From NCBI GenBank assembly GCA_937911745.1, contig CALDPX010000013.1:1-8030 (forward strand): a stretch of 8,030 nucleotides of DNA, written 5' to 3'. The notes beneath the pieces are model-generated. The model made no database searches, had not been told where the DNA came from, and worked only from the letters and a program-made list of their open reading frames with translations. Source of the DNA: an uncultured Alistipes sp. GTDB taxonomy: Bacteria > Bacteroidota > Bacteroidia > Bacteroidales > Rikenellaceae. The translations under genes and the position numbers were made by a program. How positions within the stretch are numbered: position 1 is the stretch's first letter; each line of letters opens with the position of its first letter. Shown here piece after piece: positions 5,468 to 8,030 of the stretch.

Positions 5468-6968
5468 GAAACAAAAAGAAAAAAGAGAGCTGACAGCAGA
5501 AAATGGTCGTCCAATAGCCGACAATCAGAACACACAAACGGCAGGCATTCGTGGTCCTGTAACGCTTCAAGACCCGTGGTTTACGGAGAAACTTGCCCAC
5601 TTCGACCGCGAGGTAATCCCCGAACGTCGTATGCACGCCAAAGGCTCGGGAGCATACGGCACATTTACCGTAACGCACGACATTACAGCCTACACGCGAG
5701 CCTCTATTTTCTCTCAGGTGGGCAAAAAGACCGACTGCTTTGTCCGCTTTTCGACCGTGGCGGGCGAGAGGGGTGCAGCCGATGCCGAGAGGGATATTAG
5801 GGGCTTTGCGATGAAATTCTACACCGATACGGGCAATTGGGACCTTGTGGGTAACAATACCCCCGTATTCTTTTTGCGTGACCCTCTGAAATTTCCCGAT
5901 CTCAACCACGCCATAAAGCGTGACCCACGGACGGGTATGCGCTCGGCGAACAGCAATTGGGATTTTTGGACACTGCTGCCCGAGGCTCTGCATCAGGTAA
6001 CAATCACAATGTCGCCACGCGGTATTCCCGCCTCGTTTCGCCATATGCACGGCTTTGGCAGCCACACATATAGTTTCATAAATGCTGACAACCGCCGCAC
6101 TTGGGTTAAATTCCACTTGCGCACCTTGCAGGGCATAAAGAATATGACCGACAAGGAGGCAGAGGCGGTGATTGCCAAAGACCGAGAGTCGCACCAGCGT
6201 GACCTTTTCGAGGCTATTGAGCGTGGTGATTACCCTCGTTGGCTGATGCAGGTTCAATTAATGAGCGAGGAACAAGCGAAGGAGTATCACATCAATCCCT
6301 TTGACCTTACGAAGGTGTGGTATCACGGTGATTTCCCGCTGCACGATGTGGGTATCTTGGAACTCAACCGCAACCCCGAGAACTTCTTTGCCGAGACCGA
6401 GCAGGCGGCTTTCAATCCTATGAATATCATTGACGGCATAGGTTTTTCGCCCGACAAGATGTTGCAAGGCAGGCTTTTCTCCTATGGCGACGCGCAACGC
6501 TACCGCTTGGGCGTAAATCACCATCTGATACCCGTAAACAAGCCTCGTTGCCCCTATCACGCCTACCACCGTGACGGTCAGATGCGTACGGACGACAATG
6601 CGGGGCGCACCATCTCCTACGAGCCTAATAGTTACGGCGAGTGGAAGGACTCCCCACACCTCAAAGAGCCGCCATTGCAGACGTGTGGCGAGGTCTACAA
6701 TTACGACGAGCGCGAACTCGATAGCGACTACTTTACTCAACCGGGCAAGTTGTGGCGGTTGATGACGGCAGAGGACCAAAAGGCTACTTGCGAGAATACC
6801 GCCCGAGCAATGGGCGATGCGGAACTATTTATAAAACAGCGACATATCCGCAACTGCCACCGTGCCGACACCTCCTATGGCGAGGGTGTGGCAAAGGCTC
6901 TGGGACTCTCGCTTGCCGAAGCCCTCACCGCAGAGGACCCCGCCCATCCCAAGTGGGATTGGAGGTAG
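5466..6968 (+). CDS. katA: Haem catalase (monofunctional, small subunit)
   Basis: This encodes 500 residues, the usual length of the small-subunit class. It converts hydrogen peroxide to water and oxygen in the cytoplasm, as a haem-containing tetramer. Visible: the distal motif FDREVIPERRMHAKG with catalytic His57, the FVRFSTV...RGFAMKFYT haem-pocket region (92-120), DLVGNNTPVFF with catalytic Asn130, and the proximal haem ligand Tyr340 in RLFSYGDAQRYRLG. The spacing of His, Asn and Tyr (73 and 283 residues) matches well-studied catalases. The C-terminal part, including QKATCENTARAM and IRNCHRADTSYGEGV, is complete, and there is no flavodoxin-like extension. It is transcribed on its own: a promoter candidate and an inverted repeat lie upstream and a strong terminator downstream, so peroxide or oxygen control is likely but inferred. 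Bacteroides literature uses katB for its catalase; the symbol here only marks the family. Confidence 0.95.
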   Translation: MKQKEKRELTAENGRPIADNQNTQTAGIRGPVTLQDPWFTEKLAHFDREVIPERRMHAKGSGAYGTFTVTHDITAYTRASIFSQVGKKTDCFVRFSTVAGERGAADAERDIRGFAMKFYTDTGNWDLVGNNTPVFFLRDPLKFPDLNHAIKRDPRTGMRSANSNWDFWTLLPEALHQVTITMSPRGIPASFRHMHGFGSHTYSFINADNRRTWVKFHLRTLQGIKNMTDKEAEAVIAKDRESHQRDLFEAIERGDYPRWLMQVQLMSEEQAKEYHINPFDLTKVWYHGDFPLHDVGILELNRNPENFFAETEQAAFNPMNIIDGIGFSPDKMLQGRLFSYGDAQRYRLGVNHHLIPVNKPRCPYHAYHRDGQMRTDDNAGRTISYEPNSYGEWKDSPHLKEPPLQTCGEVYNYDERELDSDYFTQPGKLWRLMTAEDQKATCENTARAMGDAELFIKQRHIRNCHRADTSYGEGVAKALGLSLAEALTAEDPAHPKWDWR

Positions 6969-6975
6969 GAGAGTG

Positions 6976-7017
6976 ACAACAATGGATTGCCAATTGTGGC
7001 GGTCCATTGTTGTTTTA
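6976..7017 (+). terminator. Rho-independent terminator of the catalase gene
   Basis: ACAACAATGGA (6976-6986) pairs perfectly with TCCATTGTTGT (7003-7013). Inside, GCCA (6989-6992) pairs with TGGC (6997-7000), and a T-run follows (7013-7016). It begins 8 bases after the catalase stop. The converging minus-strand gene ends at 7015, so the same hairpin may also end that transcript, though with no clean T-run in that direction. Confidence 0.8.
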
Positions 7018-7473
7018 TGACAAAATGCGACAGAGGGTAGTGCCGAGATTGTAGGTGTGGTGGAGAGTGGAGAGTTGGCTTGTGGTGTAGAATGGTGCAA
7101 AGACTATCTCGGAGGCGAGGTCGGCAGTGAGCCAATTGCGGAGTTGGGAGTTGGAAAACGAGGGGCGGGAGGTGTTCCTGAATGCCACAAACAGCACTCT
7201 TCCCTCGCAGTGGGCGGCTTGCAGATGAGCGGGAATTTTGCGATAGAGCGAGCGCCCCAGAGTGACCACTACCGAGCACCCCTCGGCAAGCAGAATGTCC
7301 AGCACAGCGCGTTCTATGGGCGAGTGGAAGCCACTCACAACAATTTTGTCGGTTTTGGCGATTTGGTGCGCCCAACGTGTGGCAAGGTCGAGGGCTTCGG
7401 GTGGCGGGGTGCGCGAAGCAAAGAATGCCACCAATCGTCTATCAAGCAAGTCCTTATTTCCGGATAGGTCCAT
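7015..7473 (-). CDS. Short SLOG/DprA-like nucleotide-binding protein (putative)
   Basis: This encodes 152 residues from the ATG at 7473, opening MDLSGNKDLLDRRLVAFFASR. The pattern of an early strand ending in FFASR, a helix with DLATRWAHQIAK, then KIVVSGFHSPIERAVLDILL (43-62) and SVVVTLGRSLY (67-77) fits a Rossmann-like SLOG fold related to the central part of DprA (Smf). It lacks the SAM and winged-helix domains of real DprA, so transformation-related single-strand DNA binding should not be assumed. Similar short proteins are common in Bacteroidales and their role is unknown. A GTG at 7497 would extend it by eight residues, but those lie in the arm of a terminator-like stem, so ATG is preferred. 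There is no ribosome-binding site: the base before the ATG ends a U6 run. Family assignment is from motif pattern only. Confidence 0.7.
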   Translation of the reverse strand: MDLSGNKDLLDRRLVAFFASRTPPPEALDLATRWAHQIAKTDKIVVSGFHSPIERAVLDILLAEGCSVVVTLGRSLYRKIPAHLQAAHCEGRVLFVAFRNTSRPSFSNSQLRNWLTADLASEIVFAPFYTTSQLSTLHHTYNLGTTLCRILS

Positions 7474-7559
7474 AAAAAAGCGCAGGTAGTTGTACACTTA
7501 TCCTACGCCCAAGGTCTTGGCTACCTACCAACAAGGATAAGCAACAAGCTACCCACGCT
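7474..7559 (-). terminator. Long compound stem plus U6, abutting the SLOG start codon
   Basis: In RNA orientation AGCGUGGGUAG (7559-7549) pairs with CUACCUGCGCU (7489-7479), including a tandem U-G/G-U step. UUGU (7547-7544) pairs with ACAA (7493-7490 region) and CUUAUCC (7541-7535) with GGAUAAG (7503-7497), and a small CCAA/UUGG hairpin (7520-7509) caps it. U6 (7479-7474) follows at once, then the AUG at 7473. It reads as an intrinsic terminator with an elaborate stem, or as an attenuator for the gene that follows. Confidence 0.65.
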
Positions 7560-7734
7560 GGATGATATATACAAACATACACCACGCCAAAAAGCGCAGT
7601 GCTTATGATATAACATCACAGGCGGATGCTTTGTTGCGTCTTCCCGTTGGTTCAAAATTGCCAAGTTTTGAGCGTGGAAGTGCGTCAATAAAACATTAAC
7701 TCGTATGTACAGCCTAATGGCAAATGCCATAAGC
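7474..7734 (-). ncRNA. Candidate structured noncoding RNA upstream of the SLOG gene
   Basis: From a -7 box at 7747-7740, transcription to the left would begin near 7734 and end at the U6 run at 7479-7474, about 260 nt. In RNA orientation the stems are: a 5' palindrome TGGCA/TGCCA (7729-7718); CUUCC/GGAAG (7680-7676 with 7644-7640), enclosing UCAAAA/UUUUGA (7671-7666 with 7657-7652); CACUGCGC/GCGUGGUG (7601-7594 with 7587-7580); and the long 3' stem described separately. Several helices contain U-G pairs that would be A-C mismatches on the other strand, pointing to the minus strand as the transcribed one. An open frame at 7521-7730 crosses it, but it has no signal of a real protein. I cannot assign the RNA to a family; SRP, tmRNA and RNase P hallmarks are absent. 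Confidence 0.6.
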
Positions 7735-7739
7735 CATTA

Positions 7740-7747
7740 CAAAGATA
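7740..7747 (-). promoter_or_regulatory. -7 promoter box, leftward (structured RNA / SLOG gene)
   Basis: Reading the minus strand, TATCTTTG at 7747-7740 is a perfect TAnnTTTG -7 box. No clear TTG is seen at the -33 distance. The predicted start near 7734 falls at the beginning of the structured region. Confidence 0.5.
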
Positions 7748-7802
7748 TAGAAAATTTCTGAGAAAGCGTGAATGTGTGAAAAACTCTTATGTTGGAATTT
7801 GC

Positions 7803-7810
7803 TATCTTTG
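7803..7810 (+). promoter_or_regulatory. -7 promoter box, rightward (second structured RNA)
   Basis: TATCTTTG at 7803-7810 is a perfect match to the Bacteroidetes -7 box. It is oriented away from the leftward box at 7740-7747, with 55 bp between them. The start would be near 7817. A -33 element is not clear, and no protein-coding frame follows on this strand. Confidence 0.5.
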
Positions 7811-7816
7811 CACTAT

Positions 7817-7957
7817 ATCGCCAGATTTAGGGTGCAATCACAGTGGGCAACCCCTGTCGCGTTGTGCGCCCAATAACTGACGAGGACAAACTGAAATCGT
7901 GGGATAGAGAGTAGGTGCGCAATCAAAAAGAGAGAAAAAGCCGAAACTTTTTCTCTC
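7817..7957 (+). ncRNA. Candidate short structured RNA, divergent from the first
   Basis: Downstream of the rightward -7 box no convincing reading frame exists, but the sequence folds well. CCA-GATTT (7821-7828) pairs with AAATC-TGG (7894-7902, one bulged G), GGGTGC (7830-7835) with GCGCCC (7866-7871), and ACAG-GGG (7840-7847, one bulge) with CCC-CTGT (7851-7857). TTGTGCGCC (7862-7870) can instead pair over nine bases with GGTGCGCAA (7914-7922), which excludes the GGGTGC helix. G-U pairs in these helices favour the + strand as the RNA. The 3' end is probably the hairpin at 7930-7957. SRP, 6S, tmRNA and RNase P signatures are not recognised. Confidence 0.4.
7925..7957 (-). terminator. Terminator of the minus-strand gene at the window end
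   Basis: GAGAGAAAAAG (7930-7940) and CTTTTTCTCTC (7947-7957) form a perfect 11-bp stem with a six-base loop. On the minus strand it is followed directly by five T (7929-7925), so it mainly serves the leftward transcript, whose stop codon is 30 bases upstream. On the + strand the sequence after the stem is only moderately T-rich, but it may also end the rightward RNA. Confidence 0.75.
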
Positions 7958-7986
7958 CTTATCTCTTTGCCGCTATCGCTCTGCTA

Positions 7987-8030
7987 TCAGAAACTCTTTC
8001 GGTAGATGTAGGTCAGGTAATCGTTGGAGT
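7987..8030 (-). CDS. 3' end of a minus-strand gene (window edge)
   Basis: On the minus strand the last 13 codons read SNDYLTYIYRKSF and end at TGA (7989-7987). The piece is too short to identify. It is supported mainly by the strong leftward terminator that begins 30 bases after the stop. Confidence 0.45.
   Translation of the reverse strand, partial: SNDYLTYIYRKSF

Noticed and set aside
5247..6257. 336-residue open frame on the minus strand
   Set aside because: It runs opposite the 5' half of the catalase gene and across the promoter gap; the catalase frame carries all the family motifs.
6875..7375. 166-residue minus-strand frame overlapping the catalase end and the SLOG gene
   Set aside because: It crosses the catalase terminator and is in a different frame from the SLOG gene, whose frame gives the coherent Rossmann-like pattern.
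7057..7467. 136-residue plus-strand open frame
   Set aside because: Opposite the SLOG gene; low-complexity, Gly/Glu-rich translation with no family resemblance.
7521..7730. 69-residue minus-strand open frame as a protein gene
   Set aside because: The same bases form strand-specific RNA helices between a promoter box and a terminator, which explains them better; the translation has no domain or signal features that fit its neighbours.
7474..7734. Leftward RNA as tmRNA, SRP RNA or RNase P RNA
   Set aside because: No tag-coding frame with tRNA-like ends, no GGAAGGAAGCAG-type SRP loop and no RNase P core sequence (GAGGAAAGTCC) can be found.
1..8030. CRISPR array, tRNA genes or insertion sequence
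   Set aside because: No regularly spaced short repeats, no tRNA-like cloverleaf with CCA end and no transposase frame were seen on reading both strands.

Overview
The window looks like chromosomal DNA of a gut-type Bacteroidales bacterium. The signs are lipoprotein signal peptides of Bacteroidetes style, start codons without Shine-Dalgarno sequences, several copies of the TATCTTTG -7 promoter box, a carboxyspermidine-type polyamine gene pair and a monofunctional catalase. The genus cannot be fixed from the sequence.

Positions 1-2309 are an AT-rich accessory block of unrecognised genes arranged as a degenerate tandem duplication with a period of about 1.37 kb. Each unit holds the C-terminal end of a larger protein (1-318; 1344-1697), a type A lipoprotein (327-806; 1707-2183) and a type B lipoprotein (828-1316; truncated remnant 2205-2309). 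Short stretches of near-identity alternate with strongly diverged stretches, so the array is a mosaic.

Positions 2433-5302 are a GC-richer metabolic block on the + strand. It holds a carboxy(nor)spermidine synthase of the saccharopine dehydrogenase-like family, its partner decarboxylase nspC, and three bases later a small dinitrogenase-cofactor-domain (NifX/NifB-like) protein. Between the first two genes lie a REP-like palindromic element, a strong terminator-like hairpin and a short heptanucleotide repeat. The two polyamine enzymes would turn a diamine plus aspartate semialdehyde into (nor)spermidine.

Positions 5303-7017 hold a haem catalase with its own promoter region, a perfect inverted repeat overlapping its start codon, and a convincing terminator.

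Positions 7015-8030 hold a short minus-strand SLOG/DprA-like protein, preceded by about 260 nt of highly structured sequence that looks like a noncoding RNA. That RNA ends in a long stem and a U6 tract directly abutting the gene's ATG. A second structured RNA candidate is transcribed divergently (about 7817-7957) from a promoter roughly 55 bp away. The window closes with the last codons of a minus-strand gene and its terminator. The two RNA candidates and the mosaic lipoprotein array are the least explained parts of the window.
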